Translations under genes and position numbers: made by a program | The notes under the pieces: generated by a model | What the model was told of the DNA's origin: nothing | Database searches by the model: none | Seen by the model: the letters and a program-made list of their open reading frames with translations, nothing else | Assembly: GCA_016169945.1 (NCBI GenBank) | Contig: JADLSH010000114.1 | Coordinates: 1,214,001 to 1,278,000 of the forward strand | Reading direction: 5' to 3' | Length of the DNA stretch: 64,000 nt | Origin: Trachythela sp. YZ-2020 | Lineage: Eukaryota > Cnidaria > Anthozoa > Malacalcyonacea > Clavulariidae | Shown: positions 10,441 through 22,037 of the stretch, one piece after another | Position numbering within the stretch: position 1 is the stretch's first letter | Layout: the number at the start of each line of letters is the position of its first letter

Positions 10441-12298
10441 TTCATATATACATATTAAAAAGTATTATTCTGCTGTTGGCTTGAACATTTTTTGCCGACA
10501 ATCTTTTCTGATATTTTACTGAGTCGCCTCAAAAACACAAAACTAAAACTTTTCAATCTGAATAATATCAAAATATATAGCACGAGCGTTTTATCAACGC
10601 ATTTAAATGTATGTCAGGAAATTTCCGCACGAGAGCAAGGACCTACAGTATACAAAAACTCAAAAAGTGGCTAAAAATCACCAAAGAGTAAAGGCTAACC
10701 CTTAACATCTTTAGGCGCGCGCATGGCGCCAGATTGATCCAGAACCGTACTCAAATTCATTTGCACAGTTTTCTCCTTACGCTAACATGGAACGTACCGT
10801 ACGAGTTTCCGTATAAACAAATGGAACCGGACGAATTCGTGTACGGTTTCGCCGAATGCGAACTTAAATACAACTTAAGGTGGCTCGGTACATTTTAGGG
10901 TCTTCCTTGGGGATGGTCCATGAAAAATTATTAAGAGTGAAACAGGGGCTTTTGAAAATTTATTATCGGTTGTGAAATACTTTCCGGACCACCTGCCGCC
11001 ATAAATAATGACTGCTCCCTTAGATCCGCATTTTCGGACAATTAGTGTTGTTGAAAAATAGAGTCTTACTTCTATAAAACAAGAGAATTTTCAAAATTAC
11101 GTAACTGCCGTTGCTATGACGGCAATGACGTTTCAATATGGCGGATATTTTGGCTTTAAAGTTATAATTTAACTCAAGGAAAGGTTCGGTGACCCCCATT
11201 TTTTATTTCATTAAATGTCTTCTTTATATCTTATATCTATAATATATTGAATTACTTCACCGATTTAAAAATATTTCTGTAGATCCAAGGTTTTCCATAT
11301 TAGGTAAATGTGATTATTCTTACTGAATACAGAATATTTTTGAAATCATCAAAATAATTCAATATACTAAGAGAAATGAAAGCATTTCTCAAAAGTCCCG
11401 AAACTAGAAATGAAATTGAAGCCGGATTTGTGAAATAACTTATCAGTAATAAAAAGATCGACTACCTCTCTTGGTGTCGATGTTCCATTCATTACCGTCA
11501 TTTCAGTTACATAATCACTCACAAAATCTTTAATTCGCTGAGTAATAATATTAAAACACGATATAATAGAATATAACGAAATCATTATATTCTTGTCCCT
11601 GACACAGACCTGCATTGATATTGCAATTGCCAGTATAGCTGTACCTAAACTCTCAAGTTCACATGATGGTTAAGTGTCCAGTCACTGTACGAGTTGTTCA
11701 GACGTAGTTAGTCGTGATGCGGCTAGCTCGGTCGGACACTGTGAGACCGTTGGAAATTCCTATTTCTCGGTTCCAACGTTTCAAACAAGATTGATAGTTT
11801 TAACAGATGTTTTACTGTTTTACAACATCACGGCACTAAATTCTAAAATCTTGCAGCCTATAACATTGGATGTTTAACATATTTTGTACGTCATTATAAC
11901 AAGTATTCGTTACAAGTTTCAAGTCGATACAATTTTTCCCTCGCGAGTTAAGGAGGTTTAAATAACTCTTATTGCTGACGTCATCAATTTTTCAAATGCC
12001 ATTTATAGAAGTTATGTTTTCCAAACCTAACGTGAAAAACTCAATAAAATATATTACTATATGCATGGCTAGTGTTTCTAAGCGGTCCATATACCAAAAT
12101 AGAGCATTCTGATTGGTTCCTTTTTTTATATTTTTAAAAAAAAATTATGTTTTGTGAAACGGCTTTAAGTTTGAAATGTCTGAGTAAAATAAAAAACAAC
12201 GAGGGCTTCCTTCGCTGTTCTTAAATTAATTAGCCATTTACCGGCTTTATTGAAAATGTTGAATTTCTGTTTTTGCTTTTGCCACATAATAAATAGCT
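10441..12298. other. Unrecognised stretch
   Basis: No convincing gene. Short open frames at 10492-10674, 11367-11615 and 11674-11877 match no family I know. TTAAGGTGGCTCGGTAC near 10876 looks like a transposon end, but I found no inverted partner. The rest is AT-rich. Confidence 0.4.
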
Positions 12299-12457
12299 TA
12301 TTGACTGAGCTTGTTCGGTCAGTACAGGAGGATACTGCAGGTCTCGTTCTTTTTTCGCTTGTTTATGGACCTCGCCTGCGGCTCGGTCCATAAACAAGCG
12401 ACAAAAGAACTCGACCGTGCAGTATCCTCCTGTACGGACCTCTCGCTCAGTCAATAA
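12299..12457. repeat. Long palindromic repeat
   Basis: Inverted repeat with arms of about 75 bases. TATTGACTGAG at the left edge pairs with CTCAGTCAATA at the right. GTACAGGAGGATACTGC pairs with GCAGTATCCTCCTGTAC, and CGCTTGTTTATGGACC with its complement. The centre is CTCGCCTGCGG. Cruciform-capable; probably a foldback MITE. Confidence 0.85.
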
Positions 12458-14150
12458 CATATATGTATGATAGTGAACAGAATATAAACATGTGCAATAA
12501 AACACGTCATTCCTTGACCATTTGTTTTTGGTGGCCATGTTGGATGGCTTCCATCTGCTCTCCACGCAAGCTCTCCATACTTATCATTGGCATGTTACTA
12601 TTTGCGATCCCGTTCTTGGAGACCATCTTTGTGGTCAGTCCCTGCCCAGAGGAGGTATCGTCAATATACCGTGATGCATTGCGGTTTCGCACATATCAAT
12701 ACATATTATCAATTCGCCGGAGCGAGTCGTTCATTCTTCGGTTGGCTGTCGCAGTGACAACATCAACACAGAAGTGAATTATGTCCGAATTATGATGAAA
12801 TTTCAAACTTTTGTCGCAAGAAAACTTTGATTTCACGATATATTAATTTCTTCGTTGCTCAAGTCCACGTTGAAAGAACGTTTGGTGTTCATTTTCGGCC
12901 TGCATCGTGCGTAGAATTAGTGCTGCGAGCTGTCGCGGAGTACTTGTGATTCATTCGACGATATATAAAGTTATAAACGATTATAAACGTACAGGCATTT
13001 TTGCTTTTTATTGTTAAGTCCATATCGAATACATTTCCAGTATTATTCCCAAGGTAAGGTAGTTAAAATTTTACTAGTAACAATGCATATTATTTTCAAT
13101 AACAATTAAATTATTTGATATGTAAAAATTTAACATGAATTCCATCCGATTATAATATTTTTAGCTCAGGATTACATACAATATTGTTTACAAAAGCAAC
13201 CCACCCACATATAGACATGAAAGTTCCCCATTAATATTAAAACTGTTGTCAATGTTGTGTGAATATTATATTTGTACTCTGTTGCATATAATTGCATTAA
13301 TATAATTGCCTTACAACCATCAGACAAAGGATATTTTCTATTTGGACTGGTTTACTGACAGTAAATAAAGCATATGTAATACAATATATGAACTATTTTA
13401 TGTCTGTGTACTACACTATTGTTTTTAAAAAATATTCAAAATTGAGATTGATATTCATGAGGTAGTTGCATTCATGATAAATACATTCTAACAAGTATTT
13501 AAATTATTATGATCTTTAATTTTAGAAAGAAATTTCAAAGAAATGTGTACATCATGTATATTGTATGAATCTAAATGGACAGCCGGACAGATGCTTACAA
13601 TACAATTAATTCAATGAAAAATCCCTGGACTAGCACACTACCACCTGACATGTAATGCTTCATGTGACAAAGGAGCTAACTACATGAAGATTTTCTGACA
13701 ACATGCATGGACTATTGCAAGCCAGCCAAGCCACCTGAGATTGGTTTACGATCATTATTACTGCTATGCAGATGAATGAACATCTAAAGTTACTGAATTT
13801 GATAGACTCGCCCCAAGCCAAAATGGACATAAATTATTTTTAAAGATGAAATCTCATCCCTCATAATTATACAACATAAACTTTTAAATATACAATAAAA
13901 CAGGTGGGTTTTAACTAATTGCTACCAAACAGATGGCCAAAGTATCTGAGTTAGCCACCATATGCTGCACTGTTGCACTTAATGAATACACCTATAAAGA
14001 CAACCATCAACAATATTAAGGCTACTGCAGTGTATTTAATTATTCATCAATTAGGTTAGAAATCAAAGCACAACATGTTGTAATTAAAATCTTAAAATTA
14101 TATGGACACAAATACATAATTTTTAAACTAATAGTTTATTTTTAAATGAC
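12458..14150. other. Possible promoter / first-exon region, otherwise unrecognised
   Basis: Around 12640-12690 the minus strand has CCGCAATGCATCACGGTATA and then GACGATACCTCCTCTGG. A closely related block lies at 22130-22165. A good splice donor (CCCAAG/GTAAGG) sits at about 13054 on the plus strand. No downstream coding exon was found, so this is only a candidate 5' exon. The rest is AT-rich. Confidence 0.3.
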
Positions 14151-14473
14151 TTAAAGATGGTCTACAGTCCGTTCTGCGCATGCGCGGAGTTTGTTTATTT
14201 TCGGGGACTCCTGCTGTTTTTCTCCCCAGTCTTATTCTCGTTCCATGCTCGCGTTATTTATATTACATCTTGTCCGCCAAAATCTTCTTCGTTGAATTCT
14301 TTATTCTTCGACTTCGGGCAGTAATATTGAGAAAAAAGCGAGCAGGAGAGAATATTACGCTAAACGGGATGCTTCTAGCGTGTATTTGTTCGAGAATTTT
14401 ACCCGATAGAGGAAAATCAAGGCAAAACATGCCTTGAATTCAGACGCAGATGTTGCCGAAAATTTCAGCATTA

Positions 14474-15125
14474 TGCTGCTTGATCACTTCGACGCTACGG
14501 AATCCACACGGGCTTTGTGGTAAGAATTTTGCTTATACATAACAAGTTTCGAGTTTTGACATTTAAAAGCTATTACATAATTGTTATTAATACGGGTATT
14601 GCATCTTTTCAGCGACGTGGAAACCCAGGCTGATGAAGCTAAATTTTCTAGTTCAAGGTATGTATATAAAATTACTAACAAATGGCTAAATATTCCCCAC
14701 CACATTAGCCCATAGGATTCGTAACATTTTCATGATCAAACTGTGCATTTTCTATGATGCAGTTCACCCTCAAACAAGATTTAGCCACCCATGAAGAGTG
14801 TTGTATTTAATATGTCAACACAATATTAAAAATTAAAGCTGTGATCAAAGCAATTCCCCAGCTTACACACTGATAGCTATTTCATATATTATTCATTCAC
14901 TCACACACCAGTAATGAAATGTTTCTAAAATGGTGTAGATAATGATGTCTGCTGTGTGATTACTGTATGCCAATGCATCTTCATCATTTTAACTTACAAG
15001 TGTCTTCATTTTAGATCTTTATATCCTCTTGAAGAGAGAACATTGACTGCTAGTAGTGGAAGTGAAAGCGATCAAGATGCAGACAGGACAATGATGGCAA
15101 ACACACTTTCCCCTACCAACAAAAG
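14474..15125 (+). CDS. Candidate spliced gene, three exons, function unknown
   Basis: Three exon candidates keep one frame across two GT-AG introns: up to 14519 (donor GTAAGA), 14613-14657 (acceptor TTTTCAG, donor GTATGT) and 15015-15125 (acceptor TTTTAG, donor GTAAAA). The encoded segment is acidic and serine-rich (LLDHFDATESTRAL, then DVETQADEAKFSSS, then ASSGSESDQDADRTMMAN). No domain recognised. The first ATG after the in-frame stop at 14409 is 14474. The true start and the exons after 15125 were not found. Its place just inside the left TIR suggests it belongs to the element. Confidence 0.4.
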
Positions 15126-15161
15126 GTAAAATTGCTTTGTCATTTATGCATGGATCAATTA

Positions 15162-15618
15162 TTGCTGTTACCATCCCCCCATCTATTCCAGGGGCGGGGA
15201 ATTGGTTTGATGATTTTGTCCTGGGGGTTTAGGCCGGGAATGTGCGAGATCTGGGGTTTGGTGAATAGCCACATAGGATCGCAGACTCGGGGGGATGAGA
15301 TTAACTAGTCTCTAGTCCTGTGCACACGTTATTTGCAGTGACAGGCAAAACCCCATCAAATGTCGGATATATAGCATATCCAAAAGATTGTTGACAATAG
15401 AAGAAGGGCTGCTGAGAAAGCAAAACAAAGAAGCACCTTGATTTTCTGTTGAAAATATCTGTTTTTTTATGTTAAAGTCCTTGCATTAGTTTTTCACCAT
15501 TGCCCGGTGGTTGAGAATTGTTAATTTTCAAATACCTGGGGGCTGTAAATTTGCAGTGAGCTTTAAAAAATGTACAAATCCTTGGGGTGTTGCCCGGCGG
15601 GGGGGATGGTAACAGCAA
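15162..15618. mobile_element. Small TIR element, 457 bp
   Basis: Perfect 19-bp terminal inverted repeats (TTGCTGTTACCATCCCCCC at 15162-15180 and its complement at 15600-15618). It lies in the intron after the third plus-strand exon. No target duplication is clear and nothing is encoded. Confidence 0.72.
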
Positions 15619-16045
15619 GAACAGTTTTATTAGAGACTTGGGTCTATCCATTCAATATACAAAGTTTAACAAATTATGATTTCTGTGTATTAATAGTACA
15701 AACCTCTATAAACCACACTCACAGTAGTTTGGTAGTTATATTGCTAACATGTGCATGCCAACCATGGTGAAATAGCTGCAAAATTGTGTGCTGTAGAAAC
15801 TTGGTATGCATATTTTTGCAGTTGCCAGAAAAGACTAAAACTCCATTTGAAAATGTATTTAGTTGTGAATGGATATACAAAAACATATCTGTTCGAGGAA
15901 TCCACCTGACAAATCAGTTTCAGTTATGAGTTTACCATCAGTGAATCTAATTTATTTGGTGTTCTCCTTTCATATATCTTGTATCTGGAATTGAGTACAT
16001 TTCTTGAATGGCAGAATGCCAGTTAAGCCATTTTCTCAGTTTGCT

Positions 16046-16915
16046 TGATCTTTAATCTTTAATCTTTAATCAGATACTCCTAAATCAGTTTACACTATAC
16101 TAGGAGATGCTTATATATGTATATACAATAACTATGAACTATATATATGAAAAACTTTAAAAAGTAAGAAAAATGTACAATAAAAGTGTCATATCAAATT
16201 TATAGCGATGATTTTAGTGCAGCTAATGCAGCACTTTTAAAAGCGTTGATGTTTGTAGGCAGTTCGTTATTAATATGGATATTGTTCCAGGTTACAATAG
16301 TTCTTGGATAAAAAGAAAATTTGAAAATATCATTGTTACATGAAACTTGATGAAAGGGATGTTGATTAGGAAGTCGAGATTTTCTTTTCAGTGGGCACAC
16401 TTCAGGGGGGAAGTTGATATCAACACAGCCTTGGTGGATCTTATAAAACATACATGACTGGTTAAGCAGTCTTCGTCGTTCAAGTGTGTCCCATCCTAAA
16501 TGATTGATCATTGGAGAAACATGGCTATATCTGGAAAAGTCGTTGTTTACAAATCGTGCTGCGCGATGTTGGATCATTTCAATCTTCTCAATATTACGTT
16601 TAGTATAAGGGTTCCAAACACAACTAGCGTATTCAAGCTTTGGGCGGACTAGGCTGAGATAGGCTCTAGCTTTAACTGTAGGAGAGCAGCTTCCTAAGAT
16701 GCGTTTAAGTAAACCGAGGGTGGAATTAGCCTTTTTACAAATAGTGTCACAATGTTCATTCCATCGCAATGTACAGTACTTGTAATGGTGACCCCTAAGT
16801 ACTTGGTGGAATTTTCTTTGGAGATAATCTGACCATTCAAGTAGTATTTATACGTGTAAGGGACTCTCTTATCTTGATCATGCGGTACAATAAGTACAGA
16901 TATTAATTAAGTACT
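16046..16915 (-). mobile_element. 5'-truncated LINE, 3' end with 7-bp tail repeats
   Basis: Minus-strand translation gives the end of a non-LTR reverse transcriptase: STKYLGVTI, then WNEHCDTICKKANSTLGLLKR, LVRPKLEYASCVWNPY, MIQHRAARFV and WDTLERRRLL, ending at 16200. One frameshift lies near 16775. The 3' end has a tail of about three GATTAAA-type repeats at 16046-16075. The element is 5'-truncated near 16915 and sits inside the 5.7-kb element, so it is younger than that element. Confidence 0.82.
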
Positions 16916-17319
16916 ATGTAATGGATCAATATTTTCACAAACGTACAGTCGAGCATGCGCTGGGGGGAGGAGGGGGTTATACCAATGTACGCTTTTTAAA
17001 ATGTCAATAATGGCTTTGAATGCACAGCAATATTTCCCGATCATTTACAGCTATTTTTGGCAAGAAAATTATTCTTCAAAAAATAAAACTGGACATTATT
17101 GTTTGCTAGTGTTTAGCAGAGTCTCTGGTTAACTTTGTTATGGCATAAAATCTAGATTGTATACAATATACATATGCTAATATTTGGCTGTGACCATCAT
17201 TCTTGAGGTTCAGCATTTAAGAGTACGCTCTGAGAGGGAGGTAGGGGGTCGAAAAGGGGAGAGTACGCTCTGCACGCTTATGAAAATGTTGATAATTGTG
17301 GATTAACCTTTAGAATAAA

Positions 17320-19743
17320 ATTATAATTTTACAACCATGGAGGCCGATAACTTGTGTACATCCATTAGGAGAAGGGTAACGATTACATATATCAACTACG
17401 CAGCAACTTGGGACAACTCTTCGGTTTCGCTTCGCTAAATGTCCATGCTGCCATATTACATATTGCCTATAGGCTGCATGGTGAAAATTTCATTGTTTCT
17501 GTTGTTATTTAGGACCAGAACATCTTCTCTGTACCTCATGGCAATATCCAAAATATTTCCATCAAGGACAATTTGTTGTAAAAGTGGTGTTCCTGAAATG
17601 CATGGTCTTCCTGTTCTGGCACAGCATTTATTCTCCTCCTGAGGGGGTATACAGTGACCACAGTTGCACCACTGAGGAGTATTATCAGGATCAGGGTTTG
17701 GTTCCGGAGCTCCATTCCCTCCTGCCAGTTCTCCATTTACTATATCAGCAAAGGTGGCTGGCTGTCTACATAGTAATTCCAAGGCCAACCTACGTAAGAT
17801 AAGAACATTCATATCCTCCACTAGGTTCTGAAAAGTCGATATGGGTATCATTGGTAAATCAATCACAAATAGGTGAAATATGAACTCTGGCATTAGAAAG
17901 GGTAAAATAATGAAGTAGGGCAAATTGTACCTTAATAGGTTAATTTAAAAACATTAGCAGATAGTTAACTAATTAATTCACAAGACATTTCTTTCCGAGT
18001 AAAATTGTCTGGCATTAATTAGAGCAAACGAAAACAGTTCGCCTCCTTGCAGCTTAATGGGTTATTAACCAAATAGGGTAATATGTACCCGAGTTTGTTA
18101 TCCTACTCTGTCTAACGCCAGACAATTTTACTCATCAAGGGGAGATTCTTGCACCTTAATGGGTGAATATACCACAATGATGGTTGAAATACACTGTACA
18201 TTTTAGGGGTTGATCAATATGAACAGATAAATGATATATATGGTATATATGGTATAGGAAGATTGTTAATAATGGTATTTGTTTGCATGCCAATTTTGGT
18301 AATAAAAAGTCTATGCTTCATAGAAGACAACCAATTGTTGTTATCAGTTAATATGAAATAGAAAATTAAGATGTGGACTGTTTATTGAATATCAGTTATT
18401 ATAATATAGTAAAACATTCTAGGATAGCATGCATTGCACATTTTCGATTCTGACCAGGTAATACTGTGTATTTTCAATATTCTAAAGCACTTTTAGCTAC
18501 TGTTACTGTTATCAAATTATAACCCTGATTTAAGCCAGGTAAAAGAGGACAAAAATTGATAAATTCAAGTTTAGAAAAGATATGCATGCAAACACTTGAA
18601 ACTTGCTGTGTGTAGGCAATTTGATGTATGCATACATACAGTATATATAGGCTGCATATATGAACCGGAGTCAAATTAAAATTTTGAAAGCAAATTATAA
18701 TGAGGTTTATAACAACTAGTTTACTTACCACTAGTTGTTCGTGATTAGCTTGGTTTGCAGCAGCATTAGGTTCTTCCTGCAATTGTCTTCGTCCAACTCG
18801 TCCTCTTGTATTTTGCCCACCTCCCTTGCACCTCGTCCTCCCCTTGCACCTCGTCCTCCCCTTGCACCTCGCCTCTTCCTTGTCCTTTAGCCCCCTTTTC
18901 TGTTGTGTTCTTTTCTCCACTTTTTCCTCTACCCCAACCTTTAGTCTGCCTTTTCTCGCTTCCTTCACTATCATCCGTCCTCTCGATCTCTGTCTTGCAC
19001 TGAAAAATCAGAATCCTAAAACAACAAGAGAGAATATGAGCAAAGGGCCAAATTTTCCAATGGTATACAAGTTAATTCATTAGGCAGTTGTGATATCCAA
19101 GCTAGAAGTATACTGTTGAAGACCTGCTGACACTTCTGCCCGCTGATGAGCTGATCAAGCAGAAGTTATAATAAAACTCATTAACTAGAATATCAAGTAT
19201 TATCAACTATCATGAAGTGAAATTATAAAATCATTAATACGTCTCCGTCGTCTCGTACCAAATTCACGTATGTGCTTTATAGAAATTATAATATCATAGC
19301 AAATATAGTCCTTCGTAGACATGAATTTGACATGAAAGGTTTGTCTTGCACTCGAGTTTACATATGTAAATGAATTGTAAAGCACAAAGAAAGTCCTGCC
19401 TGTTTTATATTCATGCGCCAAATTTTCATTAATAGAGGAAAAAATGTAAAAGTTCTTACCGTATTGTCGCTATCGCTCTCTTGGGCCCTTCTGTTGTTCA
19501 TACAAGTAGAACCACAGTCTTCGCCATGACACGTACTCGAACAAAACGTATTCAAGCTTCGGCACGAAGCGTTTCTTTTAAACAACGGCCGCGGCATTTG
19601 CATACAGTTAAATTATATACATTAGGCAATGCCGCGGCTTGTTCTGTCTGCTTTACTTCTAATTCTTCAAGCGTCAAGAACCTCGCTTGCGTCGTCGGCC
19701 ATGACAGTGAAATTTGATCTTGCGAAATGTTGTGTAATGCCAA
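17320..19743 (-). pseudogene. P2X7-tail-domain (P2RX7_C-like) gene with CxC-type cysteine block; frameshifted
   Basis: Three exons on the minus strand: 19743-19460, 18999-18729 and 17827-17320, with GT-AG introns. Exon 1 starts at an ATG 40 bases inside the right TIR and carries a cysteine-rich block (VCKCRGRC, then CRSLNTFCSSTCHG and C...C) like CxC or metallothionein-like modules. Exon 2 has 18-bp repeats encoding a basic, Gly/Arg-type linker. Exon 3 has WCNCGHC, then NKCCARTGRPC, LDGNILDIAMRYRED and, in a shifted frame, AAYRQYVIWQHGHL and VVPSCCV. These are the hallmark blocks of the zinc-binding ballast domain found at the P2X7 receptor C-terminus and in many invertebrate proteins. Frame breaks lie near 19575 (A run), in the exon 2 repeats and near 17485. 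No P2X channel part is present. Confidence 0.75.
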
Positions 19744-19996
19744 TACTTCATGTTATAGAATTATATGGTTCAAAACAAAAACGTAAACAAACTCCGCGCA
19801 TGCGCAGAACGGACTGTAGACCATCTTTAAGGTTTATTATCTTTGAGATGGACTAATATATAAGGTTGAGGGTATTGGACAATAATCTAAGGAGTTGTGG
19901 ATATTAATGTTTTTAACCTTAAGGCAAAACAAATTTGTTTCTAGAGGGCCAATTTTCATGTAAACATCCCTATAGCACCAGAGTACATTCTATGTG

Positions 19997-20165
19997 CAGG
20001 GGCGGACAGGCCAGTCGGGCTCAACTGGGAAAAGTCCAGTGGGCCCCTGCTTGTAAGGCTTCTTTGGGCCCCTTGAAATGGACTTTTACATATGACTCAA
20101 AAAGTACAGAGCCCCCCTCTAGCCCAGGTCGCCCAGGCCCATCTGAGGTAGCCAGTCTGCCCCTG
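19997..20165. mobile_element. hAT-type MITE, 169 bp
   Basis: Flanked by an exact 8-bp duplication TCTATGTG (19989-19996 and 20166-20173). Ends are CAGGGGCGGACAGGCC on the left and CAGGGGCAGACTGGCT as the reverse complement on the right. These features define the hAT superfamily. No coding capacity. Confidence 0.92.
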
Positions 20166-20339
20166 TCTATGTGAACTGCTCGGTGAAGTTTGATATGCCG
20201 ATTTTCTTACACAGATATATCTCATTTTTTCAGCTTTCATACTCAAAGTTACATAATGGCTGGTTTCTGTTTAGTTGTAACTGTGAAACTATCAAGATGA
20301 CCTGTGTAACAGATCAGAGTGTGGATATATTTCTACTAG

Positions 20340-20454
20340 GTAGAGTAAAAACTGATTTACATAGAGCACACAAAAGACAAGACAGATCCACACTATTTCT
20401 CATTGTCGAACATGATTTAGTCATGACAGTTACAACCAAATGGAAACCACTGTA
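20340..20454 (+). other. Repeated exon-like block, copy 1
   Basis: Starts after a good splice acceptor (TTTCTACTAG) and encodes TDLHRAHKRQDRSTLF, then VEHDLVMTVTTKW. Two relatives lie at 27354-27458 (plus) and 27735-27835 (minus). The protein reading is conserved better than the DNA, and the start after AG recurs in copy 2. Family not recognised. Confidence 0.5.
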
Positions 20455-21198
20455 AAATGATAACAAAGCTTCAAAACTTTATATAATTCAAGGTTAGCTA
20501 AATTAGGTAATGCTAGGTTAGTATTATAATAATTTTCAGACAAGGAATGTTCTATCCCATAAACTTGACTTTTACCACTCCAGTAGTGCTTTGTCTACAA
20601 TATAAAGAAGAGAAAAACATCTCAGTTGATACGCTTAGGTTAAAATTACTAATTTTTTAAAGTACTTCAAACTCAAAGAGTTGTTTACATAGTATGTAAT
20701 ACGATTGACATTGTGCATACTGTGTATAGACCCTAATAAAGACATTATAAAATTTCTAAATGATTTTATCTACACTATTAATGGTAATTCATATAAATTT
20801 GGGCTTAGAAACACAAAGTTTGTGTCCTTAGGGTTTTTGAACAAATCACTTTCGAAGCAGAGCGCTCTAATTGCATATTTAATTAGCAGCATGAATGTCA
20901 CAAAATATCCCATTTTCATAATGCGATCCCTCGTTGGTTTGTGGAGTCTTTTTTGATTTCTTGGTATCAATTGAAAGAGAAATTCTTCATGAATACAGTG
21001 ATGTTATTTTTATTAAACTTCCCCGTCAAAAAGTAAAAAAAACTCCAGCATACTTCAAAGCTATTATTACGCCTTGGGTAGGAACCCGAAAATTAGGTCA
21101 ATACATATGTAAATTAATATAACTAAAGCACATCGTAGAAAGAAAACAAAATCAAAACCGTGAAATATGATGCACATACTACCATAATTTCAACACTT
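20455..21198. other. Non-coding stretch
   Basis: AT-rich. An open frame at 20705-20956 matches nothing known to me. Confidence 0.45.
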
Positions 21199-22037
21199 TA
21201 AGGTTACAGGACACCTTTTGTGGCTCTCGGCGGAGAATCGCTACTGCGCGCTTAATATAAGTCCGATTTTTATCAAATTTTCATCAAATGTTTGTCAGTG
21301 CATGCAGAATATCAAATTGACAAACAATAAAGTAATTTATGAATTATTCAGGAAAATTTAAACTCGCGGTACCTTCACGCCGCTGAGTTATGCTCCTGCC
21401 AGTTTTAAGATATATTTTTGAAAATATAATTTTTATACAGCTAAATAGTTGTTCTAAAAAAAACGTGTCGGGATTTTTTTTTTATTTCGCCATTCGTGTG
21501 ATATAGCGATTTCTTTGAGGACTATATTATATTTGAGATTTTTTGGAATGAATCGCTCGTAATTCACTAAATATCCAAAATTAAGGCAAAGCCGAGCACT
21601 TTTTTGAAGCTGAAATCGTCAGCTATGTGCTGTGCAAATTTCAGAAAAATTCGTTAAAACCCACAGGAGCATAACTCTTTTGAAAATCAGTAATTGTCGA
21701 AAACATAGTCCCGAGAAAATCGAATTTAAAGATTTTCGCGAATTTTTCTCCAATTAAATACAACAGCTCTTAACCAATGAGATTGCAGAAAGGTAATTTG
21801 TTTTGACAATTCGATACCATATAAGGGAAGAAAATGATGTAAACAATATATTATGCTGTCGAATTTAGTATAAACTTCGCGTCAATTGTCAATGCAGCGT
21901 AGAATATTATATTTAATAACTCGGTGAGTTTTCCAAATATTTTCTTCAAACTGGTCAAATGTTAGAACTACTATAAAGCTTTTATATGAACCAAAAAATT
22001 TTGCGATTTAACAGTTAAAAGGTGTCCTGTAACCTTA
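21199..22037. mobile_element. TIR element, 839 bp
   Basis: Ends are a perfect 21-bp inverted repeat (TAAGGTTACAGGACACCTTTT at 21199 and the complement ending at 22037). TA lies at both edges, as for mariner-type insertion. The inside has no open frame of note, so this is a non-autonomous element. Confidence 0.75.

Larger units (their letters stand above)
14151..19830. mobile_element. 5.7-kb TTAA-flanked element with 46-bp perfect TIRs and two gene remnants
   Basis: The 46 bases from 14151 recur as a perfect reverse complement ending at 19830. TTAA sits at both outer edges (14151-14154 and 19827-19830) with AGATGGTCTACAGTCCG next inside, so TTAA is the likely target duplication. This size of TSD is used by piggyBac and Kolobok elements. 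Inside are three spliced exons on the plus strand near the left end and a P2X7-tail-domain gene on the minus strand near the right end. The genes converge. A small TIR element (15162-15618) and a LINE fragment (16046-16915) are nested in it. I recognised no standard transposase, so the mobilising gene is either one of these two or absent. Confidence 0.8.

Noticed and set aside
12230..12777. Overlapping open frames on both strands
   Set aside because: Part lies inside the palindromic repeat, and no family similarity or splice support was found.
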